From Pyrenophora tritici-repentis (taxonomy: Eukaryota > Ascomycota > Dothideomycetes > Pleosporales > Pleosporaceae): a DNA stretch of 64,000 bases. The notes below the pieces were generated by a model that saw only the letters and a list, made by a program, of their open reading frames with translations, did no database searches and had not been told where the DNA came from. Of the stretch, positions 46,027-57,450 are shown in pieces. The position numbers and the translations under genes were made by a program. Position 1 is the stretch's first letter. Every line of letters starts with the position of its first letter. Where the stretch lies: the NCBI RefSeq assembly GCF_003171515.1, contig NC_089390.1, forward strand, positions 4,774,001-4,838,000. The letters are read 5' to 3'.

Positions 46027-47556
46027 CTAGCGTTGTGTCTGAATCTTCTCTTGGCCGTCCATGAATGGCCGCAACACCTCCGGTATCGTCACTGTACGAT
46101 CCTGTTCATCCCAGTGGTTCTCCAGCAATGCCGCGAGCACCCGGGGCACCGCGAGCGCAGTCCCGTTGAGCGTATACGGAAACTCTAGTTTGCCACCCTT
46201 TATGCGCATGCGTGTCTGCAGCCGTCGGCTCTGATAGTCGGTGCACATGGATGTGGACGTCACCTCTCCCCAGCCTTGGTCAATGTCCTGGCGAGATGGG
46301 AAGAAGGCCTCTATGTCGAGCTTCCTTGTGGCACTGGCACCGAGGTCCGTGGACGGCATCTCTAGTATGCGGCAATGCAGCCCGAGCGCTTCCAAGATTT
46401 CTTTTTGTATCGACAACATCTCCTCGAAGATTACCTCTGAGCTCTGTGTTGTTTGGGCGGTGAAGTGATCTTCTCCTGCGTGGTCAGGGGAGGTCCAGGC
46501 GAACATCTCGACCTTTGTGAATTCATGAACCCGATATAGACCCTTGGTATCCGCCCCCCTCGCGCCAGCTTCAGCACGGTAGCATCTGCTCACGCCAACT
46601 GTCTTGAGTGGCAGTTCCGACTCCTCAAACGTCTGGTTGACCTTCATACCAGCCAGAGGTATCTCTGCTGTGCCAGCGAGAGCCAGTTGAGGCTTTGCCT
46701 TGTCCTTTTCTGCTTGCTCGATGGCGTATACTTGCTGTTCGCCATTCTGATCTCTTGGCTGAAACCCACATGCGGAGGCAATGTGCGAATACACCAATGA
46801 CGGTGGCGCCACTGCTTTCCATCCTTTCTTTGTAGCAACTCTCAAGGCATACTGGACGAGAGCCTGTTCCAGCATAGCACCATCACCAATGAGAAAGTAC
46901 CAGCCCCAGCCTGAAGTTTGCGCTGAGCCGGTGAAGTCTAGTATGCCAAGCTCCTGCCCAATGTCTACGTGTGACTTTTGACTTTTTGATTGCGACGGCT
47001 CGCTCCCGAGATGCGCATTGATGTAGCCAAGGACATCAGGTTCAGTGCCCACTGGCGTATGCGTACTGCTCAGATTAGGTAAGTCCTGGGCCAGGCTCTC
47101 AATTTCTTCTTGTAATTGTGTTTCCTGTGCTTCGACCGCACTAAGCTCTGCCTTTATAGCCTTTGCCTCACCAATCATGCCTTCTCTCAAGGCGACGGGC
47201 TTTCCGTCAGCGTCCTTGACACGCGAGGCCGTCTTTGCGAGATGAGCTCGAATGCGGTTGTTGCGCTCTCGCAGACTGCGACTGCTTTGCTGAAGCTGCA
47301 GCCATTGCTCATGCAGCTCCAATATACGCCATGAAGACTTGCTATGTGCTGCATAGTTTCGGTCTACACAGTTTTGCTCATATAGTCCTGGGTTCTGGCG
47401 GATGTGCTTGATATCGATCGTGGGCTTGGGTGCGAATGCCGGGCGAAGGTAGGTACGACGTGCAAGGAAGGTCGGCTGGCATAATCTCAGGCGAGGACAC
47501 TGCGCTTGTATCCGAAACGACGGACTATTTCCGACCCATATCTGCAAAGCCCTCAT
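46027..47556 (-). CDS. dia4: Seryl-tRNA synthetase, mitochondrial type
   Basis: Single-exon gene of 509 residues. The first ~45 residues are rich in Arg, Ser and Leu with few acids, like a mitochondrial targeting peptide. A coiled-coil tRNA-binding arm follows (about 85-155, with SRSLRERNNRIRAHL). The class II catalytic core has motif 2 in CYRAEAGARG...YRVHEFTKVEMF and motif 3 in NGTALAVPRVLAALLENH. TAEIPLAGM is the serine-binding TxE motif characteristic of SerRS. It charges mitochondrial tRNA-Ser; the yeast counterpart is Dia4. Separation from the cytosolic enzyme rests on the N-terminal presequence and motif style. Confidence 0.93.
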   Translation of the reverse strand: MRALQIWVGNSPSFRIQAQCPRLRLCQPTFLARRTYLRPAFAPKPTIDIKHIRQNPGLYEQNCVDRNYAAHSKSSWRILELHEQWLQLQQSSRSLRERNNRIRAHLAKTASRVKDADGKPVALREGMIGEAKAIKAELSAVEAQETQLQEEIESLAQDLPNLSSTHTPVGTEPDVLGYINAHLGSEPSQSKSQKSHVDIGQELGILDFTGSAQTSGWGWYFLIGDGAMLEQALVQYALRVATKKGWKAVAPPSLVYSHIASACGFQPRDQNGEQQVYAIEQAEKDKAKPQLALAGTAEIPLAGMKVNQTFEESELPLKTVGVSRCYRAEAGARGADTKGLYRVHEFTKVEMFAWTSPDHAGEDHFTAQTTQSSEVIFEEMLSIQKEILEALGLHCRILEMPSTDLGASATRKLDIEAFFPSRQDIDQGWGEVTSTSMCTDYQSRRLQTRMRIKGGKLEFPYTLNGTALAVPRVLAALLENHWDEQDRTVTIPEVLRPFMDGQEKIQTQR

Positions 47557-48533
47557 GGTCGGGAAGTTTGAAAACAGTCAACGGGTCTGTCCCGCTTTGA
47601 CGCTTGTGCTTTGCTTTCCCACCTAACTTTTGAGCATCCTTGATCCCTGCAGGCTTTCGTCGCGTAGTTAAGTCGCGTTCCCCGCTAACCCACTTTCTCA
47701 TCATCTCAGCCTTGGGAAGCGGCCATGCATACGACAGCTGTAGTACCTAACTAGGTAATGCATTGATGGCTCCTTTCCTGCGTCATTTATTCTCCACTAC
47801 ATGTGTCACGTCTTGTTCTCGCTTGTCACAACTATCACCAAACTCTGTATCTTGATGTGGTTTTCACGCAATTGCCAGGCTAACTTGCGAGCATAAGCAG
47901 AGCACTGTACTCTAGCTGTCCAGGCATAAAACGAAGGATGACACGACATCACCTGACCGCGCGAATAAAACGCTTCTCCCAGTTTGTTCTTGTTCTTTTT
48001 CTTGTTCTCTTCGAAATCAAAATCTTTCCTCTGTATCCAGTTGCGATGAAGACCATGGGCAAGAGATGGTTAGGCAACGTTTGTCAGCCACCTGCCTAGG
48101 AACGTATCATGTGGCTATGCACCTGCTACTCAAGTATACATGGATGTATCCAAGGAAGCCGGATGACGCAGTCTCATGGCTGTACCTCGAACTTGTACCG
48201 ACATGTCCGCTTCCATGTCGAAAGTGTCGTGTGCCTTAGGCGCAGCGTGAGCAACATTGCCGGCTCGCTAATCGCAGCCCGGACTAGATCCGCCGTTTGT
48301 TCCACCTTTCGTCGTCATTCGCACCCTGCAGCAGGCATCCCCGAGGTATGTGCATCGCTGTGCCCCTCGGCCTCACCTTGGTTACAACTGCCTGACCGCA
48401 TAAAAGTCCCCTTGTCGCTACTTTTAAAAGAAGAGATTCCCTCTTCTACCACTCCTGATTGTGTGCCATCTTTACCGCCCTCGACGACACTTTCGCGTCC
48501 GTCGCACTGCAGCCTTACTCAAGCCTCACCACC
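47557..48533. other. Divergent promoter region, mitochondrial SerRS / TLC protein
   Basis: 977 bp without a convincing gene. The TLC frame is open back to an in-frame ATG-like start at 48459 but the ATG at 48534 is preferred. Confidence 0.45.
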
Positions 48534-49780
48534 ATGCACGATCCATTTCCAATTCAACGACCTGAGAGCCTAGTCAAATATGTCGAACCCGTCGCCGACT
48601 TCCTCAACCTCAAGACGCTGCCTTTGCACTTCCACGAGATCTTCTTTGCTTTTATGCTCTACCATTTAACCTACCGCTTCGTCGCCCCAGCCTTCTCGCG
48701 CCTCTTCTTCCCGCGCGTATACCCCACCTTCAACGCCCGCACAAAATTAAACTGGGATGTGCACATAGTTTCATTCGTGCAGAGCACGTTAATCTGCGCC
48801 ATGGCACTTTGGGTTCTCTTGACGGACAGCGAACTCAACCAGATGAATACCGAGGAGCGCGTATACGGGTATACCGGCGCCTCGGGTTTGATCCAGGCAT
48901 TCGCAGGAGGCTACTTCCTCTGGGATTTGATGATTACGGTTCAGAACGTCAAGATCTTCGGAATCGGCATGCTATTCCACGCCATCTCAGCCCTCTCTGT
49001 CTTTTCGCTAGGCTTTGTAAGTCCAATGCGGCGCTAGCTTGAGCGTAGCGCAGACAAATCCTAGTACTGACAATATCACAGCGACCCTTTGTAAACTACT
49101 ACGCATGCATCTTCATCCTCTACGAACTCTCCTCGCCCTTCCTGAACATCCACTGGTTCTGCGATAAGCTCAACATGACCGGTTCGACCGTCCAGCTCGT
49201 CAACGGCATAATGCTGCTATGCACTTTCTTCTGCTGTCGCATCGTATGGGGCACCTACCAATCAATACGCGCCTTCACCGACATGTATAACATGTATACT
49301 GCTGGCCCAGTTACATTCTTTGATCCAGAGGTCGGGAAGCTGTCAAGCAATACAACTCTAGGCAACGCTGGCTTCAAGAATGACATCCTTCGATTCTCCG
49401 AGGGCCAACACGTTCCACTTTGGCTTGTTACCGCATACCTGACCTCCAACTGCATCCTAAACGGGTTAAACTGGTTCTGGTTTGGCAAGATGATCCAGAC
49501 GCTACGCAAACGCTTCGATCCTCCTCTCGGCACAAAGAGGCCCGAGATCAGGGAAACAACTTTGGAGATCCCAGAAGACGAAAAGGTCTTGATCGAAGGT
49601 ATCCACGTTTCGACTCCGGGTGTGACTGAGAAGGATGTCCAAGATTATATCAACGCAGGATCAGCTTCGATGAAAGTTGGGAAGAATAGCAGTGGAACGC
49701 ATCTTGAGGTCAACCACAGTGAAGTCAGGAGTCGGACCAATGCGCAAAGAGGAGGTCCAAGGTCTGCACAGGCAGCATAG
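48534..49780 (+). CDS. TLC-domain (TMEM56-like) membrane protein
   Basis: Two exons (48534-49016, 49082-49780; 65-nt intron with CTGAC and TCACAG) encode 393 residues. The TLC (TRAM-LAG1-CLN8) domain spans about 60-300, with six to seven hydrophobic segments. Typical pieces are WDVHIVSFVQSTLICAMAL, GGYFLWDLMITVQNV, HAISALSVFSLGF and ELSSPFLNIHWFCDKLNM. It resembles the TMEM56/yeast YPR114W branch rather than ceramide synthase, since no homeobox-like insert or Lag1 double-His motif is evident. The polar C-terminal ~100 residues are cytosolic in style. A role in lipid sensing or trafficking is inferred from the fold only. The start at 48534 has a good context (caccaccATG). Confidence 0.88.
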
Positions 49781-49982
49781 CGAGAGAGTCGATGATATCG
49801 AGTGTTGACTTCTATAAGCCAGGGGGTATAGGTATTGTTTCCAGAGTATAGGTCTATCATACTTGTTTCTTTTCCGTTTGATTTCCTAGCATCCATGCCT
49901 CGTACCCATTATGAAAAGATTCGAGTTTTCCGTCTCACGGCCAATCGCTCCTTTCTTCATACCATCTTCATCCATCATCCCC

Positions 49983-50957
49983 TCAAAGCCCACCGTTAGC
50001 AGTCTTCCGCTTACCCTTAGCTGCCTTCCTCCCGTCTTTCCTCCTCGCCTTCTCAGTCTTGACCTTCGTTAGCTTTGCCGGAAGTACACCAGCTCGCTCA
50101 TACACCATCGTAATCGCATTCAGCACATCCTGCTCGCGCACTACAGGGTCCTTGTCGTCGCCCTGATCCTCCTCCGTCCGCAGTGCAACAGCGTCTTCCA
50201 GAACGTCAAGTGCGAGTCGTGCTTGACCATGTGTGAAACTGCTGAAGATGGACAGGGCAGCAAGCGTAGACGTGTCACATGTCTTACTGCTGAACTTTGA
50301 GGACGGGGGCTTCATGCTCGAGGGAAGAAAGTGCTCGATAGTAATACCCCAGCACTCTTCAATGGCGAGTTCGTGGTCAATAGGTAGCGTGGATGATGTG
50401 GGGGAGCTCAAAGCATCAATATCTGCTTGAACAGACATGTACGGTCGCGTAATTCGTAGCTTATTCCTCGTCGTAGGCTTAACCTCATTCAGACTCCAGA
50501 TATGTGCGCACTTCTCATAGTCTGATAGATCCTAAGCTCTGTTAGCCCCCCACCTTGATCATGCAAAAAGTAACCACCTGTATCCCAGCAAAAACCTCCA
50601 GTGATGGAAAAAACACATGAAAAGGAGAGATAAAATACTCACGTCCCACTCCTGTCCACAACCCTCAGCATCAGGCCCCACATCCTCGCCTTCCTCACCG
50701 TCATACAACACATGGCCGTACGGCGCATCCGGCAGCATCTTCTCCGTCTCGCGTGCAGCAACAAGGACGCGCTGGTCTTCTTGCAGCGAATGCGGATCCC
50801 CGACTGCTTTTGCATCGACCGTGTAGAGTGCAGCGTGCTTGATACCGAGTGCTAGTCGTACGCCCTGAAGCACCTGCTCAGGCTTCTGGTATGCGCCAAT
50901 GACGAAGCCATCGACGGTTTGCTTGTTGGAGGGACAGTAGAGTTGGACGCGGCCCAT
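49983..50957 (-). CDS. Orphan protein (287 aa) with basic C-terminus
   Basis: Not recognised. Two exons (50957-50643 and 50531-49983; 111-nt intron GTGAGT to GCTTAG) encode 287 residues. The join reads EWD-DLSDYEKCAHIWSL. Residues 1-70 (GRVQLYCPSNKQTVDGFVIGA and onward) look like a small alpha/beta, possibly ubiquitin- or doublecortin-like, fold. That is an impression from the strand-helix pattern, not a match. The C-terminus is strongly basic (KARRKDGRKAAKGKRK), suggesting nuclear or nucleolar location. No signal peptide or membrane segment. It converges with the TLC gene (202 bp apart). Confidence 0.75.
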
Positions 50958-51608
50958 GGTTTACCGCAGATGCGTGCCGTCAGAGTTTGAGTTGTTGCTG
51001 TTTGGCTATTCCGCGACTCTCGGCTTCGGAATGGTGGTGTTGATTTTGCTGTGCTGTGTGTGGGCGGTGGTTGCTGGTTTGGCGCAAGTGCGCGGGTGCG
51101 CGGGTGTTTGCAGTGGTGGGAGGCGCGGGTAGGTGCAGGGTGGGAAGCGGAGAGAAAGATGGGTGCGTGGGGGGTGGGTGTGAGGAATGGGAGGGGTGTG
51201 GTGTGTGGGTTATACCGGGTTGCGAGGTGGAGGTTGTGGCTGAGTGAGTGGGAGGTCGGACGCTTATGTTCGGCACGTGGTCTGGGGAAAGTGAATGGCG
51301 TGTTTGTTTCTGATGGATCCGGTGTGACGTGATATTGATAACGAGCCTGGGGTTGATTTAGAGAGCATGTAATGTCGAGACTTGAAGTCATTGCTTTATG
51401 AGGCTGTTGTCATGTGAAGATAGGAAGGGCTTGATCAATGATTGTGTGTTTTTCTGTAGTAGTAAAAAGACTCAATTCTATCGAGATTGAACGCCCCACC
51501 CTCTGCAGTAGTCAAACAACCTGACCCTATCAAGATTGAATGCCTCTTCTCTCTGTGGCAGTCAAGTCATATGTTGGGATATAGCTGAGTGCCACCTACT
51601 CCCATGTC
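50958..51608. other. Intergenic stretch
   Basis: G/T-rich on the plus strand around 51040-51250 (simple-sequence style, mirrored as Pro/Thr-rich frames on the minus strand). It also contains the tandem repeat listed next. No gene is seen. Confidence 0.45.
51457..51561. repeat. Imperfect 52/53-bp tandem duplication
   Basis: Two adjacent units, 51457-51508 and 51509-51561, share an aligned core (TCTATCGAGATTGAACGCC versus CCTATCAAGATTGAATGCC) and both start TAGT and end GCAG. The differences are mostly transitions. It lies just beyond the 3' end of the DUF1349 gene. Confidence 0.6.
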
Positions 51609-52301
51609 CTATTCAGAGTTCAAGATCTCAATCTCGACACCCTCCTTGAACTCCGCCCCAAGCATCTCTTCACCACCTTCAGTAGTCGGTCTACAGACAT
51701 ACCCTGCAACACTCACACTCCATCCCTCCTCTTCCGCGAGAAACCACGTAACCTCTCTGAGCGGTCGTCTCTCCACCTCCTTCCCAGCTTCATCCCTGAC
51801 AATCCAATAGATCCACAGACTCTTGCCCAAAACGTCCCTCTCCCTTCTTGCTTCGATAGTTGCTCCAGGCTGAGTTCCGTTCTTAAAATCTGGCATGGGA
51901 ACCAGTGACCAGTCAGCCCAAGCATCACATCCCACCGTTGCCACATAAGGCTTCCCGTAGTAGAACTCGATGCCAGTCTTGACCCATTTTGTTTCGTTGT
52001 CTGGGACACCGGGCTTGGTCAAGTGTAACAAGAGACCGGCTTGGTCGTACTGACGGAGTTTATCCGATGGAAGAAGGGCAAAGGTGAGTTTTGCTCGTTG
52101 GAAATTCTTGAGGTCGTAGGTGGGAAGTTGGGCAGGGTATGTTGATGCATTGAAGGCGTTGTGGGACGGGGGCTTGCGCCAAATATCAGTGCCTGCTGGA
52201 GCAGAGAGATTGAAAGGTTCGACTGTCGTCGTAGTACTGTTCGACATGGTCGCTGCGGTAGTGAGCACAAAGAGTAGGAGTGTAGATGGCTTCAAATACA
52301 T
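51609..52301 (-). CDS. DUF1349 (concanavalin-A-like) protein
   Basis: Single-exon frame of 230 residues. The body matches DUF1349 proteins (Regulation of enolase 1/YesU-like jelly roll): DIWRKPPSHNAFNASTYP, YDQAGLLLHL, WVKTGIEFYYGKPYVATVG and SLWIYWIVRDEAG, then WFLAEEEGWSVSVAGYVCRP. The family fold is a beta-sandwich often associated with carbohydrate binding; function in fungi is not established. Starting at 52301 adds a hydrophobic segment (STLLLFVLTTAAT) that could be a signal peptide. The in-frame ATG at 52247 (MSNSTTT) would give a cytosolic protein, as is more usual for the family. Confidence 0.85.
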   Translation of the reverse strand: MYLKPSTLLLFVLTTAATMSNSTTTTVEPFNLSAPAGTDIWRKPPSHNAFNASTYPAQLPTYDLKNFQRAKLTFALLPSDKLRQYDQAGLLLHLTKPGVPDNETKWVKTGIEFYYGKPYVATVGCDAWADWSLVPMPDFKNGTQPGATIEARRERDVLGKSLWIYWIVRDEAGKEVERRPLREVTWFLAEEEGWSVSVAGYVCRPTTEGGEEMLGAEFKEGVEIEILNSE

Positions 52302-52852
52302 GTTTAAAGAATATAGTAGGACTATCTATGGTTCTTATACCACATTCAAGGACGCGTTGGGATAGACGCAGGTATTCGTCACAACTTAGTTAGGCAGGTC
52401 TTGCGATTGGTAGGAAGTCGGAAGGATCAACTAGCTCAAAAGCAAAAGCGTACTCATAGAACTTAGTCAATCTTCGGAAACCACGACCGCTGCTCCGATG
52501 TTCCGAAGCCTTGCCATGCAGCTCGGAAGGGAAAAGCGGGGTACAGTTGGATGACCAAGTGCGAGGTATGACGGCATTGGAAAACAGTATTGGGTCACTT
52601 TGCAGGGCCAGTCATGCCATGATGAATCATGTGAGAAGCAATTGGCAACCTGGAAGCAAGTGAGGCTGGACGGGGGAAAGTGCATTGCACTGCGCTTACC
52701 TAATCGGGAGCTCGATTGCGAGGTCTGCCCGGCGCTTGGCATATTCAAGATGAGCAGAACTCAGCCAAGTCTGGACACCAGGTCGGCACATGATAGTTGT
52801 TGTACAAGTACGTTCATTCGCAGGTATATACAATCCAAATGCTCTAAACCAT
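52302..52852. other. Intergenic stretch
   Basis: Promoter side of the DUF1349 gene and 3' flank of the complex I subunit gene. No coding signal. Confidence 0.45.
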
Positions 52853-53881
52853 CTATTTCTTCTCCTCCACCTTCGGCGGCTCTGGCTTCGGAGTCGGCAG
52901 CTTGAACTGTGCTGATATTAGAAGGTGCAGCACAAGTGTGTAGAGGAGAACTTACGGCTTCTGGCTTGAGGTCGTCTCCAGGACCAACCTGCTCCCATGC
53001 TGACGAACCACCGCGGAAGTTCCTGAAAGCCTGGGTCATCTCCAGAGGTTCTACAACAATTCTCTTCTTCTCCTCATCGTATCTAATCTCGGTATATCCG
53101 GTCATAGGAAAGTCCTTTCGTAGCGGGTGTCCATCAAAACCGTAGTCTGTCATGATTCGTCGGAGATCAGGGTGGCCCACGAAGAACACACCGAACAAAT
53201 CATAGACCTCGCGCTCGTACCAGTTGGCGCCATCGTAGAGATCGCACAAACTGGGGACTGGGGTAGCCTCGTCGGCATAGGTCTTGACCCGTAGACGCGA
53301 GTTGTGGCGGATACTGAGCATGTTGTAGACGACCTCGAAACGCTGGTCCTTGGTGGGGTAGTCAACGGCGGTGATGTCGGAAATCTGTGTGTACTCGGCT
53401 GCGGTGTGGTATTTGAGGAAAGTGAAGGTAGGGATGATACCGGAGGGAGGGACATAAATGGTCAATTCATCCTTCCAGACTGAGAACCTGTGATGGTCAG
53501 ATACTGGTAGATAGTAGATCGTAGGCGAAACATGAGCAGACGCACTGTTGGACATATTTGGGCAGACATGACATGAGGTACTGTCCGTATTTGTGCAGCG
53601 CCTCGCCCTTTTCCTTGAAGTGGTCGGCCGGGTTGACGATAGGCGCCTTGAGCTTGCCGGCCGGGTCACGTGGAGCAAACTACACATGTTGTCAGAGCGG
53701 CCATTGGTGGGGTCGACTGGGAGGGAGTGCGCACTCGCATGTTTGGCGTCCCCGACTCTGGCCCCGCGACTTCCTTCGCCCGGAGAGCAGTCGAGGTAAA
53801 GGTGCGCACGGCGGAGCGTGAGCAGCTCGATGCGCGGACGGCGGCGCCCAATGGCCGGCCTATAGCTAGCCGCATCGCCAT
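52853..53881 (-). CDS. NDUFS3: Mitochondrial complex I 30-kDa subunit (NDUFS3/NuoC)
   Basis: Four exons (53881-53735, 53679-53546, 53487-52956, 52906-52853) encode 288 residues, as expected for the family. Joins: [26 protein letters not shown] and [13 protein letters not shown]. The N-terminus ([19 protein letters not shown]) is a mitochondrial presequence. The 30-kDa subunit signature is complete: [20 protein letters not shown] and [16 protein letters not shown]. The protein is a core subunit of the peripheral arm of NADH:ubiquinone oxidoreductase near the quinone-reducing module. The last exon supplies only 17 residues (Pro/Lys-rich). The gene is divergent from NOT4 with 374 bp between starts. 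Confidence 0.95.
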
Positions 53882-54255
53882 TCTGTGCGGATTCGTGGTT
53901 ATGGGGCTACGCGGTGTAGCGGACAAGTGCGACTCGGGGTGGTGATGTCGTCGACGCCGTGAAGTTCGCAGCTCAACCCGCGACGCATGATTATGTAAGT
54001 AGCGTCCACCGACAACCCTAGTCGTACCCTGTGGCCCATGGCGCAAGTGCAGCCTCTTAACCCCCATCACCTCCCGCGCATCTCTCTCACTGTGTCAGCG
54101 ACATCTCGGCCGGCGTTTATTTGTACTTGCACGCTCTTCCTATTACCGCCCCACCCAGACCAGACCCCGAACCCCATACCCCGCCTATCGTTATTGCTTC
54201 CGAGCGCCACGTCCAGACCAGTTTGAGAAGACACAATACACCCACACACGTCGCC
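53882..54255. promoter_or_regulatory. Shared divergent promoter region, complex I subunit / NOT4
   Basis: 374 bp separate the two start codons. The NOT4-proximal half is C-rich with a CCACACACGTCGCC start context. No gene fits in it, so it must hold both promoters. Confidence 0.5.
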
Positions 54256-56877
54256 ATGTCTCGAATGCAACAGGACCAGTTCGTCGACGATGACGAGGAA
54301 GAGTGCTGCCCCCTCTGCGTCGAGGAATTCGACCTTTCGGACAGGAACTTCCGGCCCTGTCCGTGTGGCTACCAAGTACGCCGCCGCCCTCCCAAAACTC
54401 GGTGAAGCCATCTCGAGCCCTGCTAACCCACGTGCTAGATATGTCAGTTTTGCTACAACAACATCAAGACGACCATGAACGGCCTGTGTCCCGCCTGTCG
54501 ACGGCCATACGACGATTCGACAATTGAGTGGAAGACCATCTCCCCCGAAGAGTGGGTCCTCATGCACCTTACCTCCTTGAACTCTTCTAACATGGCGCAG
54601 GATGGCACAGCATAAACAGCTCATAGCGCAAAAGGCCAAGAAGAACGCGCAGATACGGCAGAAGGAGGCGCAGAAGGCTGAGGCCGACTCCCTTAGTCGG
54701 AAGCACCTCTCCGGCCTCCGTGTCGTCCAGAAGAACCTCGTGTACGTCACCGGCCTGACGCCCACCATACGCGAAGACGAACTGCTCAAGACACTTCGTG
54801 GCGACGATTACTTTGGGCAATATGGCAAGATTCTGAAGATTGTCGTAAGCAAGGCCAAGGAGAACGCGCAGCATCAGCAGTCTGTTGGTGTTTATGTAAC
54901 GTTTGCACGCAAGGAAGATGCTGAGAAGTGTATCAATGCCGTCGACGGTTCTCAGAATGGTGATAGGACACTGAGGTAAGTCCCTATCCCCTTGTGCCAT
55001 GTATCATGTAACAAGCTCACCTCCTTGGCAGAGCGCAGTTTGGTACCACAAAGTACTGTTCGGCCTATCTTCGCGGCGAGACATGCAATAACCGCAATTG
55101 CATGTTCCTACACGAGCCTGGCGAGGATAATGACAGTTTTACTCGCCAAGATCTTTCCATGATGAACTCGATCCAGACTCAGCAGCCTTCTCAGTCGTCA
55201 ACGTCTCGAGCCGCACCACCTGCTCACCAAGGGCCTGCAGTCGCCGCAGCAACACCCATGAACCGACAGGATAGCACGGACACGTCTAGTTCGATACCAG
55301 ACGCACCTGGTCTACCGGCGACTGCAAGTTGGGGTAGCAAAGCAGTACTGGAACGTCGCGCCAGCCGCTCAACAATCGCTTCCAACAACGCCAGCCCCAT
55401 GGTCACAAACGCGGTTCCTGCACAAGCGTCCAAGGCACCAAAGCCCGCAGAAGCTCCTAAGAGGAAGGGCAAGGACAAGGAAAAAGAGAAAGAAAAGGAT
55501 AAATCCCCACGACCTACCAAATCCGCTACTCCGCAGCCGCAGCCCGCCCCGACTCCCGCTCCCGCACCTGCCGCACGTCCCGCCAAATCCCACGACGATG
55601 GTGTAAAGGAGTATCTGAAGCTCATCACCTCGCCAAGTTTCAGGTTCATTTTTTCTAGCGCCACTCTATCCGACGAAGAACTCCAGGCCGTCAAGGACTT
55701 CCCGCTGTTGCTAGATCCCAATGGGGGTGCTAAGCGTCGTGCTATCAAAGAAAAGGAGAAGGAACTGACAGCACAGCGAGAAGCAGAAGTTGAGTCGAAA
55801 GTAGCTCCTCAACAGACTCCGGGCGCTGAGCGTGAGGATAATGAGGCCACTGCCGGCGGTAGCTTACAACTAGGTGGAGAGCCCGAAGACGGACCTGAGA
55901 CAAGCACCAATCATCTCAATCAGCATGCAATCGCACCGCCAGGTCAACAGGGCTTCGGTGGTAGCCTCTTTGAACAGAACACGCCTTTGGCCGAGGACTT
56001 TAGCAGTCTTGGGCTCAGCAACCGGGGCTTGACGCCACAGCAACAGCAGCAGCTCCTGCTCTCCAATTTCAAATCTGGCACTCCATCTACCGGTCTTCTG
56101 AGTAACATGCAAAACGCTCAACCCCAGCAACACGGCCTTGCTGGAAATGGCTCAAGCCACACTAGGCACACTTCACGCTTCAGCTTCGCCAATGACAGCG
56201 CTTCTGCTTCCGCAAATGTGCAACCTGTCGCGAACCAGAAGTTGATGAGCCAGCAGAACTCGATGATGCCAAAGAACGCCAATCAATTCAACCCCATGTC
56301 TCAGCACCAGCCTTTGGGTGGGCAGTTCTTCCCCAACGTGCAAGGACCACCTCCTGGGCTCAAGCCTACTGGCACGCCTCCTGTCAGTGGGACTGGCATG
56401 TTTGGTCAAGGTCACGGCTTTGCGACTGGTGGTCTCCCCTATGGGGCAGGCGCTACCGCAAGGAACAACAATGATGCCATGTATCAAGACTTGCTCCGCA
56501 GCCGGAACATGGACGGTGGTGCAAGGTTAGGTGATGCTGGAAAGCGTGAGTCAATGTTTCCTTCCTTTCTCAATCAACACCCCACGACTTCTACACCTGC
56601 CCCTGCCCCTGGCCTTCTAAGCTTCCCCTATGGGCCCTCGCCTGGCGCTTACCAGGAGTCTGGTTCGCAGAAATCCAAGAAAAAGGGGAAGAAGCACAGG
56701 CACGCAAACACATCCTCTTCGGGGGGCGGCGGCCTTGCTGATGTTCAAGACCCGAGTATCTTACAGGCTAGGTTGCACCAAGGTGGCATGGCCGGGCAGG
56801 GCTTGTACGGTCAAGGCCAAGCTGGATTTTCTTCGCTTTACACAAACAACAACTACGGCGGCGCTGGACGATGGTAG
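54256..56877 (+). CDS. not4: CCR4-NOT complex subunit NOT4 (RING E3 ligase), at least N-terminal part
   Basis: Four exons (54256-54375, 54439-54551, 54601-54975, 55032-56877) encode 817 residues if the frame ends at the TAG at 56877. A C4C4 RING lies at about 17-60 (CCPLC, CPCGYQICQFC, CPACRRPY). An RRM follows (about 125-215: KNLVYVTGL and YGKILKIVVSKAKE). A C-x8-C-x4-C-x3-H zinc finger comes next (CSAYLRGETC, CNNRNCMFLH). This order is unique to NOT4, which ubiquitinates substrates as part of CCR4-NOT and takes part in ribosome quality control and mRNA decay. A charged Lys/Glu patch and long Gln/Ser/Pro-rich sequence follow. Many filamentous-fungal NOT4 proteins are far longer, so the frame at 57.4-60.1 kb may belong to this gene. 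Confidence 0.92.
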
Positions 56878-57450
56878 TCATTTCTTTCCACATACTTCTC
56901 GGCCAGTTGGCCAGACACACTGTTTTAGTACTTGATTCGAACGATGGCTGCATGGCGTTTCGGTTTATACGGCGAATGCATCGGCACACACTCGGTGCTC
57001 TGACACTGTTATGCCCGGCGTTATGATTGGGCTACGCGGTCATTGTCAACGCTTTTGGCATTGTCACATCTTCATGACGCTATTATACACCTTCACATCC
57101 GCTTTCCTTGTTTTCCTTTCGCTTAGGCGAATTGCGCGGTTCTGCCGTTGCAAGTTTCAGCTTCTCTCGTCGTCTTCGTCATGGCCATCGCATGTACGTA
57201 ACTACCCCTTCTGCCGCAAGCAAGTCGGCATGCTTACTTTCTAATAGAGAGATGGCTTGTTCACTATTTTCCAGTCTTCATGTGACGGAGATGACCGAGA
57301 GAAACATTTGCAACTTTGATGTACCTCTTCATGCGCTGTCGGCATTATTGATCTGAACACCATCGTCTGGCAACCGTTGTAGTTGTTGATGCCATCCCAC
57401 TTTTGACAGTTCTTACATACGCAAGAACTCTGTGCTGACGTGTGTGGTAG
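56878..57450. other. Gap between NOT4 and the next reading frame
   Basis: Contains several intron-like signals: GTACGTAACTACC (about 57193) to CTTTCTAATAG (about 57246), and CTGAC...GGTAG immediately before 57451. It may be a long intron of NOT4 or the 5' region of a separate gene. Confidence 0.4.

Noticed and set aside
57011..57356. Short frames between NOT4 and the large downstream exon
   Set aside because: None offers a donor of the right phase for the acceptor at 57450, so I could not make them a first exon.
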